This document shows positions 23,366 through 37,400 of a DNA stretch of 64,000 nt, in pieces. Position 1 is the first letter of the stretch. Each line of letters begins with the position of its first letter. The stretch is from assembly GCA_963920665.1 (NCBI GenBank), contig OY987271.1:15379350-15443349 (forward strand), written 5' to 3'. Below the pieces are notes generated by a model, which made no database searches, was not told the origin of the DNA, and saw nothing but the letters and a program-made list of their open reading frames with translations. A program made the position numbers and the translations under genes. The stretch is from Straminergon stramineum. Lineage: Eukaryota > Streptophyta > Bryopsida > Hypnales > Calliergonaceae.

Positions 23366-23582
23366 ATAACCCTAGAAGGGCCTAAAAGCCCTTTGTGGCC
23401 GTATAGTATATTATGTATTTGGTGGTATTTGATCAAATATTTTTCAATATAAAGTAAATTAATGATCATGATAATATATAAATAAAAATGTATCATAATT
23501 CATCCGTTAAACAACAATTGAAGAGTTATAAAGCTAAATATGGGCCATATAGAGGAACCCCAAGGGCCTTTCAAGGGTTTAA
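23366..23582. mobile_element. About 217-bp TTAA-like MITE
   Basis: Left end ATAACCCTAGAAGGGCCT and right end rich in AGGGCCTTTCAAGGGTTTAA are imperfect inverted repeats. The right side keeps TTAA; the left has ATAA. Probably a diverged member of the TTAA/CCC group. Confidence 0.45.
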
Positions 23583-23626
23583 GTGGATACCGTGTACCCC
23601 AAACTGCCACTTTTTGCTACTAGTTA

Positions 23627-24307
23627 CTCCCTCCGTTCCAAAATGATCTTGTTGGCCTCAATATTTTGTCCCCAAATGATCTTGTGCCCGGGAAGAACCC
23701 ATGAAATAAAACAGTGGTTGTACAAAAATTCCTCCCCTAATGATGAGAACAAATGTTTTTTCTTTTTGATCAAGAATAGAAAATCAAGATACTAGTCATT
23801 GTATACTTTTTGTATCACCATTATGGTTCAATAGGGTAGCACTCCTCCAATTGGTGCCTCAGAGTTCAAGCAATACAATGTTGGAAGTTCATTGCCTTAG
23901 GCTATTTTAGGAGTTGTTTCGGAGCAGGTGTGAAGTGACATTGTATATGTGTATAAATTGCAGGTTCTTGTGGTGGTTATTTTAAGCCACTCTACAGCAC
24001 CAACGGGAGTAAGCTACATGAGAGCGGGAAGTACATCTCGTGTGGTGGGAAGACATGAAGTTAGGACAAAGAGCGCGGGAATTGTAGAATTCATTGGCTA
24101 GCAATGCTCCTTAAAAAGGCCCCAAAAAATCACATTTCCAAGCTCCACAACTATTAATTCATAATGAATCCCATGCTCAAATTTGGAAGACAGTAAGAGA
24201 TCATTGTACTTTATTTATATTTCAAAACGAAATTTTAAAAAATCGAATTTTGACCTCAACCTGCAACATTTTGTCAAACAAGGAAAATCATTTGGGGACG
24301 GAGGGAG
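23627..24307. mobile_element. 681-bp Stowaway-type (Tc1/mariner) element
   Basis: Left end CTCCCTCCGTTCCAAAATGA and right end ending GGGGACGGAGGGAG are the classic plant Stowaway terminal repeats, flanked by TA at 23625-23626 and 24308-24309. Longer than usual for Stowaway. A 129-codon ORF inside (24183-24572, +) runs past the element and has no recognisable domain. Confidence 0.8.
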
Positions 24308-24628
24308 TACTATTATTAGAGTTCTGTTAAATTTTCATATTTTCTTGTTGGCAAGTGAAAGTAGGTTCCAACTGCTACTGTTGATAGATAGCACCACGTT
24401 AATCTGGAAAGGTAAATCTCACAACCATATAAATTATATTACAAGACCATACCAAGGGAAGGGCTTTCATATAAAGACACTGGGCCAACTCAATTTTGGC
24501 CGATATAAAAGAAGACAAAGAACATACCTCAATGTTCCAAATGGTTTTAGAATTAACTTTCGTGTTGCATAACTGCATCCTATAAAATATGCACATTTGA
24601 TGTACACGAGGGTAACGATAACTGTTGT
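24308..24628. other. NDX 3' flank
   Basis: Likely 3' UTR of the minus-strand NDX gene. No separate gene seen. Confidence 0.5.
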
Positions 24629-27600
24629 TCATGGTATAGAATTTACTGCTTCTTTCAAGAGCGGCGGTGATGGGGCGGGTACCGTGGTCACTCTGTACAT
24701 GTGGTCGATATCCCAAGTAACACGAGATACACCACCTAAGGTTTCAACTTCCTCAAATGAAGAATCTCCCATTGATGAAGGAAATGGGAGTTTCGTGGTC
24801 TTCTCTACCTTGAGATCTGACACCTCCACTACACACAACTTTTCATCCTCTAGAATACATCTCTGCCAGGAGCCTTCTACTTGCGTAATAGTTCCTACAG
24901 CCATTTCTGCATCATCGTTACCACGTAAGCTCACAACATCACCTATCTTCCACTTTTTTATCGAACTACTACCGGAATTGTCTTGGTCACCTTCACTACA
25001 AGCATTCGAGGGCGCTCTGGAAGATGGAAGGGTAAATCTTAGTGGTCCAACCTCCTCCTGATCCATATCGTCCTCGTTCAGTCGAGTCGAGGCCTCCGCA
25101 GGACTGTCCATGTCATCTGAGGCGACGGATCGGCGCGACTTCTCAGATCGAGCGTTCACGACATCCCCTTCCACTTGACGCTGCTTGTCCCGCTCTTGCC
25201 TAGCGATCCGGGCTTTTCGGTTGTTAAGCCTGCCGCACACCAAGCTCACTAACTTCCATCAATACAGATACACATTCAGAGTAATGAAGGATTAATAATG
25301 AAACTAATCCACTCGTGATAAAATGCCCTTCCGACAGTTTGAGATCCAAGGGACTATCCTCGCACAGCCTCAATCTTTAGGATCCAGTTAATAATAATAG
25401 GGGACTAACTTCAGACTCAAACTGGAACAATTGTGTCATCAGACGACATACCAGTTCTTTAGCTGATGGTATGCTACCTCCGGACCCTGAAATAATTAGA
25501 CGGTCATCAGTTTCTGGAGAAAATACTGTAGCCACAGCACTAAAATCATAGGTTTCTGATAACAGCATCCTAATTTCATAGCATGAGGATGTTATATGTG
25601 GGCTAACCACACAATTATCAGACCTTCAGAGTGAAGGACTTACAATTTGATTAAGGCGATCTGTCCATTGCCTGATGGCCTGCGGGGAACGCTGCATTTC
25701 TGGCTCAAACTGAAGAGCCGCTTCCATTACACTCACTTGCTTGTCATTCATAATATTCCTCTTCCGTTTCTTAGGTTGTGACTCATCCCCGTGTTCGCTG
25801 CTATAGGGTTCCCGATCCCGACTGGTCCTTCTTGTAGCTGGAGTCACCATCCCGCCAAAATTGACCCCTCCACTTTCTTGTTCCCCTCTTCCACCGTCCT
25901 CTCTTTCTATAAAATTGGCGCTCCCAGATTCCACCTCTTCTTTTACTATTACAGGTGCTACCTCCTTCTCATCTTCGTGGATCTCCAACTTTGGTGAATG
26001 AAGGGAAATTGTTGGTTCATCCTGAACGGAATGTTCTTCTACGTCCATCTTCAACAAGAGATTTGCAGTTGGAGTGGATTCTACAGTATGCCCAGTAGCT
26101 TCTTCTGGAGTGTGGGGAATTTCCTCCACCTACCGAATGACCCACAAGGGTGAACTTCAGAAGCCGCACTCAGTATGATATCGATTCTAACATAATACGA
26201 TGGATTCCGTTCATTTTACCAGGCACTAAAGGACAGGAAAAATCTCGTACATACCGAAGTTTCTTCTGATGAAGGTTTGTCATCTCTTTTAGGGATCTGG
26301 TGTATCTGAATTATTAATTTTATCGTGTTGAAGAGAATTGTATTCATACCCGAAACCAACCTTCGAGAATAGTTCAACTAAGTATTGACACAATAGTGGT
26401 CAATCATAATATCGTAACTCAGGGTTTCTATGAATAGTGATCGTGGTTAAGAAATAGTGTTGCAGATCTCTACTAAAGGTATTTCGAAAGCTACCTATTC
26501 AAGGAAGAAAAAGATGGGAATAATATGACATTCGTAATTTACCTGGTGTTGGACATCAACCTCAGTCTTCTCGGATTCGTTTGACGCCTCCACCGCAACT
26601 TCGGTTGCAGCCAATTCGCCATTGCCGGACTGTCTTAATTGTTCCAACCCCTGCCAACGCTCCAACTGCTCCCGCTCGTTCTTCCATTGTAACAACTTCT
26701 GTTCATGTCCGTCACGGACAAAGCCCAACAGTGGACCCTCCTGCGTTCTCATGCCAGGACTTACATGTAAGTGTCAATTTTAATGGATGCTGTGAAACTT
26801 TATTATCCTGTGATTTCTTTACTCAACTTTGCAGGTTTGGGTCGAGAAAAATCATGTTAAGAGTTAAGTGAATCTTTAGTGAGATTTAGCGTTGGTTCTA
26901 GCCTCCTTACATGTATCAATTCAAACTTCTGCGGTGCTGAAGAACGTAGAACACTGTAGATATTCATCTGACTTGGTCTTCTGATGCAGATCCACAGGCC
27001 TACAATTTACTCAGGACATAGCTGAACGAAGTAATCAACTACAAGAACCACCTTCAGCATGTATCTTGTGTGTTTAATGAATTATCAAAAGAAGGTTAGC
27101 GGCGTCAAGAAACTCTGCTAGCAAGAATCGATTCTGAATCAATTAAACCTGTGAGATTATGCACTGTGATAGTATTGATGACATATTTTGCAATCCATGC
27201 GTTGTGCATTGCATTATTTTTAAAGGTTAAGCCCAGGTTTCAGTAGGACATACCGCAACACTACTAGAAGATGGACAGATTTGATGATGGAGAGCCTCTG
27301 CGAAGTCACTGCATAATAACATAAAAATTCCATAGACTTAGATGTAATTGAAGGCAGGTAGATATTCACGATCAACAGCAAGGGAGTCCTTAAGCAAACT
27401 GACGAGTTCATTAACCATTTCAACAGCATTGAAGAGAATTAGAATAATCGATTCTACCTGACAAGAACAAGATCATCGTCCACTACAATATCTGATGTCA
27501 GAGTCAGCACATAGTCGTACAGCGTATCTGCCATTTGAACCACAAAATTTCAAATTGAGCTCTCCAAGTGGTCTACATACGGAAATTACAATACACTAAC

Positions 27601-30600
27601 AAATCATCTTTGGTTTCTTACAAACATAAAATCAGCACATTATTCGCTTGTACTTGCAGACAAACAAGAGATGCTTTATACCTGTGTTTAGAATATAAGA
27701 CTACTGGCAAGTTATTTGTTCGAATCGCAAATATGCTCCAAAGCTAACCGTTGATGTTATTGACAATGAAACCAAGAACTCATGTGAGATCTTCCGAAAA
27801 TTAGAACTTCGCAATAGACATTGTCAAAGAATTGTGGAGGGGAACTTACGGAGATTTTCACAAATTCGGACAGCTGTTCGCTCCAAACTTAGGAAGTACA
27901 ATGGATGAGCAGGTTTCAAAGGCCCTTCCTGAAGGCATCGCAAGAATGCATCCATGAACCGGTCCTTCTCATCAGCTGCATCAAGAAGAAACGAATTTAG
28001 ATATGATTATCAACATCTAAACAGTCTGATTGCCTTCGAGGAAAAGCATCCTTGCAATGAAACGCTGACACGAAATGGATACATGTCAACATATGAGTCC
28101 GAAAATAGAGAACATTGTTATCAAGAGTTTCAGATAGGGAACTCTTTCTTCGAACCTTTCTCTATGAAACCTACATTATAAAAGAAGATCGAAAATGCAT
28201 TCAAATATATATATAGACAAACACTCAGATGGAGAATAGTCTCTGCGCCCATAATATTGACAAACCCTTGTTTAAGCCCACTAGACAATTTAGCAGCCAA
28301 TCAATCTAATATACAATAAATATCACCAAAGGTAAACATATTCAATGGAGAATAGTATACCTGGGCAGACCTCGGCATTAAAACAGTAAAAGTTAGCAAA
28401 TAGCTTCACCAACAAAGCTGCCCGAGTCTGATGAGCAGTAGCCGCCAAAGGAATAATCTGGAAGTCTGGAGGATGGCAAGGCTCCTCCTGGACAAGAACA
28501 CCTGGACCATTCACCTTCGCAGCAGCTGCCATAGCTTCACCTGCAGCTTCGAATGGATCGAATATTAGTGAAGCATCTTGCTCACCCACTGCCAACTCTC
28601 GAGCGATAGGCCCCCCACACCAACGTTCTTGAAATTTCGTTGGAAAAACTGCTAATACAGATGCCAAGTCAGGAGCCTGCAAGATCAAAACTTGGTCAAT
28701 ATATCATTTATCCATATATCCATATAAATCTGTGAAATTCCAGAATGTTCTGGCAGGTTCAATCCCACCATTCCCGAAGAGGTCTAACATCCAGACCGTC
28801 CCTTCAACCGACTGACAAATGATTGCCACAATACTACAATAATTCTAGCTACTCGCTGTAAAAAAATGTGTTGGAAGGGATCTCACGCACAAGCTGGTCC
28901 ATCACCAAGTTGCGAAAATTTGAGTCATCAGAGAATATGTCAGCCAGGCGCAACGCCGTTATGTGCATCAACCCCATGGGATTTTTTTTCTCTTCTTCTA
29001 CATCTTCAATTAGTCTTGGATCTTCCAGCAAAGCTCCTTTCACTAGCAAAAGAACCTGCCAACGAAGTTATGTCAAATGACCTGAATCGTAATCAAATCA
29101 AATGCAAGAGTATAAATCTCAAAGACATTCTCACAAAAAAGTTAAGGTCAACTAATCACAAGAGGCATGCTGGACTTCATCTCAGGAAGTTCACATACAG
29201 TTCTGAGATCACATAGTCACTATGATAAAAAAACTTCACAAGTCTACAGATCGACAAATAGACTGCTCAGAGATGTGAAGAACTGCTCACCTCATGTGCA
29301 ACTTGCTCCGCAAGCTGCATGGCGTGTGGTTCAGCCGCAACTTCATCCAAAAATGAACACTGTTCCGATTCGCAAAACTTCAGCATCTGACACAGCAAGA
29401 AGACGATTCCAGATATTAATGTCTAAGAATAGGACAAGAGCACAAGTTAAATGGTCGAATCAATAAACCTATTCGAATTGATCCAGAGAGAAGCACGATA
29501 TTAACTACCACAAGATAACTAAGAATCATAGGGCTACAAACGAAGAAGCGAACAGATCCTTTGAGGAATGAATTTCCTGTAACGATGCAAGCGACGTCTG
29601 CAATCCTTGTCCCATACGATAGAATGAAAGCTGTTACAAACAGTGATACATATGTAAAAATGATAACAGATATCAGTTGGCACACATACAAAAAAAACAT
29701 TTACCCTTGGGATACTTTTATCACTCACCATCACCAAAGCTTTGGCTTTAGACCGAGAGAAGGTTGCGTTCAGAGGTTTGGAATTAGAAAATACAGGTGG
29801 CAGTTGCAGTCTCAAAACTGCCAGAACTAATTTCAAGATGCCACCATTTTTGCAGAGCTCCTGGTATAGTGAGCAATGAAATGCAGAAATCAGCACCCTT
29901 TGTAGTTCTTAAAATTCAATGCACTGATAAAATGAATAGAAATTAAGCCTATCTGCCAGCAAGTTATAAAATGCAGAATCAAACTGTCTTCAAAAGGGGG
30001 TCCAAAGGCATGAATAACAGACATTACGACGCCTAGTCAACAAGATGATGTTCAAGTGCAAGAGAGGATCCAAAATACCTCGCAGGTTGAAGAGAAGATA
30101 GTAAAGAAGCATGAGAAAGTACACCATGCTGATATATACAATCATTAAACAAGCTTCTCATGCAAGAAAAAGCTCAACAAGGTCAGAAAAAGATTATGCA
30201 TGCAGTAACTAATGATCACAATGAAACTGACCTTGTGGCCAAGTACTTGATCTCTAAAAGTAGGCGTGACACAAAGATGTTGAAGCACTTGAAGTGATGC
30301 CTCGCACTGAATAGCAGTAACTTGAGCAACACGTTCAGCAAGTTCAAATGTGGTCTTCTTTGCAGAGAGTTTGGTACTCAGAGAACGCAACTTCACTTGA
30401 AGGAGCACAATGTCTCGCTTGACAACATCAAAGGCGGCATCCATGAAGACGTCTACCTGATCACAGTAAAAAAATCATTGAAAATGGTTGTATAGCAGGA
30501 CTAGAATCCACGGACAATCCTATGCGAGAGCGTTGTTTCCCAGTGAATCGCTGGAGTAATAAACCAAGCTTTGAAGGCATTAAGTCGACGAGCCTTCATA

Positions 30601-33600
30601 ATCTCTGCAATCTCATGTCCTCAGCAGAAAGGAATGAGGTGGTATTTCTCAACAATACTTATACAGTAGAACCTCTCTTAGTGCATCCTCTCTTGATGCA
30701 TAAGAGTCAATTATGCAGTTAGTAGGTGGGCCCAATTTGAAGCAATTTTTCTGAAAAGTAGTGTAGTTAGAGCCGACATTAGTTAGGTGGCCATTATTAC
30801 ACCTCTATAAATGCATAAACCTCTCTTAGTGCATAGTCCCGGCAACATGCACTAAGAGGGGTTCTCCTTTATACTAAGAAAATGGATTCTTAAGAAGAAC
30901 TAACCACATGCGAAACTACTTATTCTGTTTCGATAATAATGGAATAAAAACCTAGCCTTCGCACGTTGAACGCAAGCATTTGAGTACCTGCCCGTCTCCT
31001 TCAAGTGCTACTCTCACAGAAGATTCAGCAGACTATCCCGTATGACACATTATTCGAAAGTAAAAAGAAGCATGCCAGTACCTTTGGATGAGCAAGGAGG
31101 ACATGGGCAATGTCTAACCAGTCATGACTGATAAAAGCCATTAGCAGGTATAGACTGCATGCCACGGATGCAGTATGGAGCACTGCTATGAAGCCTCCCC
31201 CTCGACCCTCCTGCACATTTATCAAGTCGGAAAAGATGACATCTGAACTGAAATATAGCTGTAAACGACATGCATCTGCTATATTCAATAGAATGAGATC
31301 GTTGTGAACAAAAGCCAGAGAAGCCTTGCCAGAGGCTTGGGGAAACGAGAGTATTCAGAGATAGGTCAGAGCTGTCAAAATCGTCTGTTCTTACCCAGAA
31401 GAGACTACAGGACTAGACACAGAAGATGGAGAGTAACAAAGACGTCCCAGTAACAAAAAAATTCGAAAGACCAGAAATAATATGAGAAACAGACCTGCTC
31501 CATATTAGCTAAAACAACGAGCATGTAAGTGACAAGATCAAGAATCTGCATCCTCGTCTTCACGTCATGTAACAATACCTACAATACCACCCATAGTAAA
31601 ATCTTTAGTAAACCATATGAAGGAAAAACTTCATGGTATGTAAGAAAATGGTATCAACATTCGGAACCAATAGTATCAATATTCACTTATGTGCAGTTGC
31701 TTGCAAGCAGCACACCTGTGACAGTTTAGGGGAACCATGAGCTAAGGTGCTCAAAGTGTGAAGCAAGCGCACTGAACGTAGCCAATATCGCAATCGTGGC
31801 TCAGTGCCGCTAGAAGCAATACAAGCCATAAGATGCAAAGGCAGGCAGCCAGCTAGTTTTTCCACATCCACCTGGAATCAGACAGTTGATGAAACACGTC
31901 TCATCAAAAAGCTTCAGAGAAGGAATTTTTTTAAGAGATTTTTATTAAAATTTATAAATATAAAGGAAGATCTACTTGATTACCGATAACCTCGGGGTGT
32001 ATCTTCAAGAAATACCGTTAAAAACATGTACATAATTGTAAGGCAGAAGCTCATTCGTCGAATTGTGCTTCCAGTAAAAAATAAGCATATACGACTAAGA
32101 TAAATATTGATGTGATTAAGGAGCTAATGTATCCAAAAGACGTACATGATCAAAACTATCGGTATCATTGAGATGATCGACGGAGGGAACTTACTGTGAA
32201 AGTAACGCCTTTCGCGGAGCATAATTTCAGTATAAGAGATTCTTCTTCGAGTAGAACTCCCATCTCTTTAGGACCTAATGCATGAAGTTCTTCAACGGCC
32301 ACATACTCGTCAACGATCTGGAATAAGAAAAGCCCACATAGACATTATTCCTAGCACTAGACCTGTACAGGCTGAAACAAGCTGATTGGAATATACAGTT
32401 CTTAAAATAATTCAAACTAGAGCCACAAACGATAATATCTCTAAACAGGCGATATTGCTCTCATTTTCACATTGAAAGAGATTCCCGTAACCCAAGTCCT
32501 GGTAGATGACATGATAAACCTGGTGCATGCTTATCATGAAAGCATTTCCCAAGTGTGGCCCTTACGCCGACTAATGGACAAGTTTTAGCTTGGTAAATTT
32601 TTAATACACAGTGTAAATTTGAAACAATCATCATCCTACTTTGTAGTATGTTTTGTATCTTCAAACCAGCAGCTTTTACAAATTTATTTTGAAAATAATG
32701 TAAACTCGTAACGTAGAATATGATTCAGGCAACAAGAAGAGAATTTTGCTTACGTTAGAACCACGTCGCGCCATCTCGTCTCCTAGACCACTGGCCTGCA
32801 TAAGACAGCACTACCATCACGTCAAGTGTCATCAATCCCTCACCTATAGCTGCAAACAGGTTAGTGGTCAACCTGAGGCACGGTGTCCACACTGCTAATA
32901 TTCCTAACTCCGTAAATGTCATGCATTCATGGTATTATTACTGACTACAGCTTCTTCCATTTGCTATTCATCGCATTAAAACCTGACAACGCATGCAGAG
33001 TCCCCTCCACGATTAAATTTCTACGCTTACGTCGATTATCCACGCGAGGAGCCAACGCCTTGTCAATGATCTCTAATCACTGTCTCGATACTACTTGCGA
33101 CACAGCAGAAGTAATTTTCCATGAAAGCCAGGAAAAACAGAATTCAGCTTGGGCTAGGACCTATTTTAAAAAGTCTTGGACTATATCAGCTTGAATGTAA
33201 CTGATTCATATGCTCCACATCATTCCACAGAGACACAACATAGAGATTAACCCTATATTTAAGAAAAAGCTCCATCCATGTGATACGCATGAAGCTGATC
33301 GTACAATTCTAAGCTGCATTCCCACAACCTTCAGCGACAATCTTCAGTCCATTAGGAGCTGCTCAGCAAGACAAAAAACTGTGCGGCTTTAGTGTAAGAA
33401 TACTCACGTTAAATTATTACTCAACTTAAATTTCGCAACAAAATGCAATTCGAGTCAAGCTACAAAATAGTAGTCACAGACGACAAGTAGCTAGAGCAAT
33501 AAATACACGAAAGTTCGACTTTTTCACAGTTACCAGAGCCTGATATTTTCCTTTGAGTTAAGAAATAAAGCCTTTTCAATTTGCAAACCCTCCGTTCCCC

Positions 33601-33843
33601 CGTTTCCAATTGCTACCGAAAGCACAACAACGAAAATCATGAAAAAGAATCAGCAAACGCCAATTTCCGCACCTGTTTCCTCTTCTCCCTTCTTTTCGGT
33701 TGCTCCAACGGGGAAACAACCGTCTGATCAGCGTCCTCGCGCTTGAATTTCGTCGCAAGAGTTTCGAGCACCTGATCAGCCTCCACGACGTCGTAGGGAC
33801 GCTCCTCCTCACCTTCGGCGCCCTCGTTCTCCGCACCACGCAT
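24629..33843 (-). CDS. NDX: Nodulin homeobox protein (NDX)
   Basis: Plant nuclear homeobox protein; Arabidopsis NDX binds single-stranded DNA/chromatin (it stabilises the R-loop at FLC) and meets Polycomb components. Minus-strand exons: 33843-33673, 32795-32754, 32317-32195, 31871-31716, 31578-31495, 31210-31082, 30456-30232, 29860-29729, 29386-29291, 29055-28891, 28676-28361, 27975-27850, 27527-27458, 27398-27370, 27297-27254, 26740-26543, 26305-26255, 26129-25644, 25486-25452, 25229-24629 (3279 bp, 1092 aa, all in phase). The N-terminal NDX region includes VDVEKLAGCLPLHLMACI. The atypical homeodomain (about 838-905: KKRKRNIMND, EPEMQRSPQAIRQW, GPEVAYHQLKNW, LNNRKARIAR) is split over three exons. 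The C-terminal NDX domain (KKWKIGDVVSLRG to about VTWDID) is in the last exon. The two micro-exons 27398-27370 and 27297-27254 are the least certain. First ATG at 33843 chosen because exon 1 is in phase with exon 2. Confidence 0.88.
30664..30869. mobile_element. 206-bp Emigrant/pogo-like MITE in an NDX intron
   Basis: Left end CAGTAGAACCTCTCTTAGTG and the complementary right end (AGAACCCCTCTTAGTGCAT on the minus strand) form inverted repeats of about 23 bases, flanked by TA at 30662-30663 and 30870-30871. CAGTAGAACCTCT is the recognisable start of plant Emigrant/Lemi-type elements. The motif CTCTTAGTGCAT is also repeated internally. It lies between the coding exons 31082-31210 and 30232-30456 of NDX. 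Confidence 0.75.
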
Positions 33844-34440
33844 TCTCTACTTCTCTAAATAGTCCTCTTACAAAACAAAAGATACAAAAATCCAATACCT
33901 GAATCCTAATCCTAATCCTAATCCGTCCAACTAAACACAGAAAGACCGACTACAATAAATTAACCTTCGAAACTAATAGGCTCCTCGATGCATTCCAGAG
34001 GCGCACTCACGCCAGTTCAGATTTCATCAGCAACAACGAACGAACGACGGCAAGAAATTGAAGCGAGAAAAATAATAAAAGAAAGAAACGGTTACAGGCA
34101 CGAAGGTTGGCAAAGTAGAGCAAGAAAAAAGGATGATAATATAGAAAAGACAAGACGGTGCAAGAGAAAAAATGTGAGAGGAAGAGGAAATGCTGGAATG
34201 GACAGCAGACGTGAGCAAAGCAGAGCGCAATGGAACTCGGACCCTAAGAGCTGCAGGTTTGGCGTTCGAAGGCGACATAGCTATGGAAGTTTTCTCTCGC
34301 TCCTCGATCGCTCTCTCTCCAACCTTCTTGTTCGGAGGCACGTCCCCAGAATCCACGTCCTCTAAATCCACGTCCCGAAAATCCACATCCTTGAAACCTT
34401 GCAAACACAGATGGCAGCCTGATTAAGTTACCCCCCAAAT
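33844..34440 (-). promoter_or_regulatory. NDX upstream region / 5' leader
   Basis: GC-richer than the flanking spacer, which suits a promoter or leader. It holds (CCTAAT)n at about 33904-33925 and a 15-bp tandem repeat at 34339-34398. A minus-strand ORF 34404-34027 could be an upstream reading frame but shows no domain. Confidence 0.4.
34339..34398. repeat. Four 15-bp tandem repeats with ACGT cores
   Basis: Units CACGTCCCCAGAATC, CACGTCCTCTAAATC, CACGTCCCGAAAATC and CACATCCTTGAAACC in a row. Three keep ACGT, the core of bZIP-type sites. In the minus strand they would read D-V-D-x-x. Confidence 0.75.
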
Positions 34441-37400
34441 GTCCAAGAGGGCAAAATCACCTCCAAACTGCCTTTTTGTGAAATGAAAGTATAAATTCTT
34501 TTCAGAATCATTTTTGAAAAATGTAACCGCAGGATCTTATTTGTAACTATCAAACTAGTCAACCCTCCAATTTTCAAAGACTTTGACCATATGGTTTTTG
34601 AGATATCTTCAATCAAAGTTTAGTTTTTGAAAAAAATATCAATTTTTGTTTGAAGGGCAGAATGATTTTGGAGGACCCTTATCTCAAATTTTCACATAAA
34701 AAGAGTTTGTCATTTTCGACCAAATGCAATTAGGAAAATTAGGAACATGTACATTGATGTTCACAAGGATTGTAGCTATGGAAGATTATTTTTAGAGCCT
34801 TGCAATCAAGTGAGGTACATTGGGAAAACCAAAATTTCACTTGACCATGCCCATTCACTATATGTTCCAACCAATTTGCTAGTTGCTCACTTGTGCACCC
34901 ATGGAATTTTTTTCTTTGTTTGGCCTTTGATTGGTTAGGTTTTCTCTCCCAAAACAATCCATAGTAATCATTTCTTGGGATGTTTGACTTTGAAAAATCA
35001 TTGAAGGAGGAGTTTTTGACCAAATCAAAAGTTAGTTTTTGACTACAGAAAGACAGCTTGACAAATTACATGAGAATAGCATATGAAATTTATTTTTTAA
35101 AATTTGGATTTAAGTAGCCCTTAAAGTTGGGCGGCAACCATAAATGGTTGATTGGACAACGTGATTATAAGGTTGCCGTTTCTTACAAGTATACTCAAGT
35201 ATGTAGCAATTGTGATTGGCCATGGGAATTGAATGGCCTACACTTTACTGCATAGGATAGTTAATGATCTCCCCAATTACAACTATCTTTCTTGATTATG
35301 ACATGTTTCTAAGATTTATCTTTAGATATTTTTCCTAAATTGTACAACTTTTATTCATGAGAGCCTAGGGTCAATTATGGATACAATTATTTTCAACACA
35401 TTAAAATTCACAATTAATTTGTATAGCAAAGGAAGGCACTATCCAAAACATCTTACAAAACTAAATGAGCAGATTTACAAGGGCAATTGAATTAAAATAA
35501 ATGTCAAAAAATGGAATAGTTATAAAGCAAAGTAGTCAATCCAAAATAGACCTTAAATTTTTTGTTTAGAATGTATTCTAGGAAAATTTATAAAATATTT
35601 TCAATTTACAAAATATTCTTAAAATATATATCTTATTTCACAGGCCCATTTAAATACCCTTTGTAGGCATTTAGGTTATTTAGTGTCCAATAAATGCCTT
35701 CCCCAAATTCATATAGTTTTCAAAAAATATATTCTAAAGGAATCTAAAATCTCTTTTTGACTACTAAGAAAATTTGGCAAAAGTTTTACAAATTCGTAAT
35801 AGAAACCATAAACAAACCCTTGTTTGGAAACTTTTAGGTATTGTTACTCTTGGTTCCTTGTTCAAGACTTCTACTTAACCTTAAAAAGATGGGTCTTTGG
35901 CTACATATTCAAACTTCAAAATCTTTTTCTATGGAGGTTCCTATTTTTTAACTATACCAATATATGAATGAAATTTTTGTATTTGTTTATGAAATTATAT
36001 GTCTTCTTTCAGATGTAAAACTTCTAAATTTCTTAGTGAAATTTGAAGATAGTGAAGAAAATTCATGTCAAATACAAAATATGCAAGAAGCATCTGAATT
36101 TTCTACAATAGCTATATTTTATAATGTAGAATACTATGGTGCAAATCAAATATCTAAGTCATTTTATAGTTAGAAAATAAAGTGATTGTAGTTAGTAGCC
36201 TTCAATTCAAATTACAATATTATATTCAATTATAGGATTTATTTGGTTTTAGAATTCAGATTGGAATATAGACCCTACACTTAATACACTTCTTTTCATT
36301 TTATAGGACTCAAACTCAAAATAGATCATTTTTATGGCTAAAATTCAAATTAAGATGAAGGACCAAGAAGTTGCCAAAATACTTATATAGAGTGTTTGAT
36401 TGGTAGATTATGCATCTTCTTCTACATAAAAGATTATGATACTTCAATGAAAGAATATCTAAGACAACCCACTACAAATGCATTTACGCAATTCCCAAAT
36501 TAAGAAATTGGGAGAAGAACATGACGTCATCCATTGGATTCAAATCAACCATGCCATCAATCCTTGGCTAGTTTAATAAGAGTTTGGAGTTTAGGATGCC
36601 TACTAGACTTTTTCCTTATTTTGATTGGTATCCTCAAAATTCTTCTAGAGATTGTTTGTAGTTTTTTGGGGTAGGATAGGAGACAAGTTGCAAGTTCATA
36701 GTGTTGGCTCAAGATCAAAAGATAGGAGGCCTTACATTGACAAAAGCATTATTTATAATGAATATAAGCAAATCATCATGGTTTCTACTTGAAGAGCAAG
36801 ATGATACTACTGGGTCATACCTTCATGTATTGAAGATATTAATAGTTTTTAACCCTTGAAAGGTTTAAGGCACATTTCTTGCAAATATTGTCAAAAACTA
36901 CCAAATTTTTAGGGTAGTGAGAAAATAATGCAAGAAAAAGAGTGAAAAAGCCAACCTTAAAAATTTGTACATGACTACTACAGGAATGTGTGGAAAATTT
37001 TCATAAAATTCAACCACATAGATTGAAAGATTGTAGTGTTTGAAGTTAGAGGAATTTTATCTGACTTTGCCTAAGAAGGTGAATAGACTTTAATTCCTTC
37101 TAAAATAAGATTTTTTACATGATTCATGGGTTTTTTAGTTGACAATTATACCCTATGTGTCATGTCAAGTGATAACGGGTGCATATCAATGATAGTCTTT
37201 TTGCAACTTTAGAGAGAAAGTAGAGTAGTTTAAGCTAGCGCAAAAGGTCCATATAGAATTGGGGGTAGGATGGAGTTTGAAGTTATTTGAAAGTGTGAAC
37301 AAGGGCATTTGAAGGTTGTAGTAAAAATATTGAATCAAACCCTAGGTCGACTTTTCTTCCCTTTCACTCTCTTCAAGTCTTATGTATGAGGGTTTCATGA

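Noticed and set aside
33904..33925. CCTAAT repeats resembling telomeric DNA
   Set aside because: The unit is CCTAAT, not the plant CCCTAAA, and there are only about four copies next to a promoter.
34027..34404. 125-codon minus-strand ORF upstream of NDX
   Set aside because: Ends in a low-complexity Ser/Phe-rich stretch without a domain, and the repeat at its start explains its pattern; not called as a gene.
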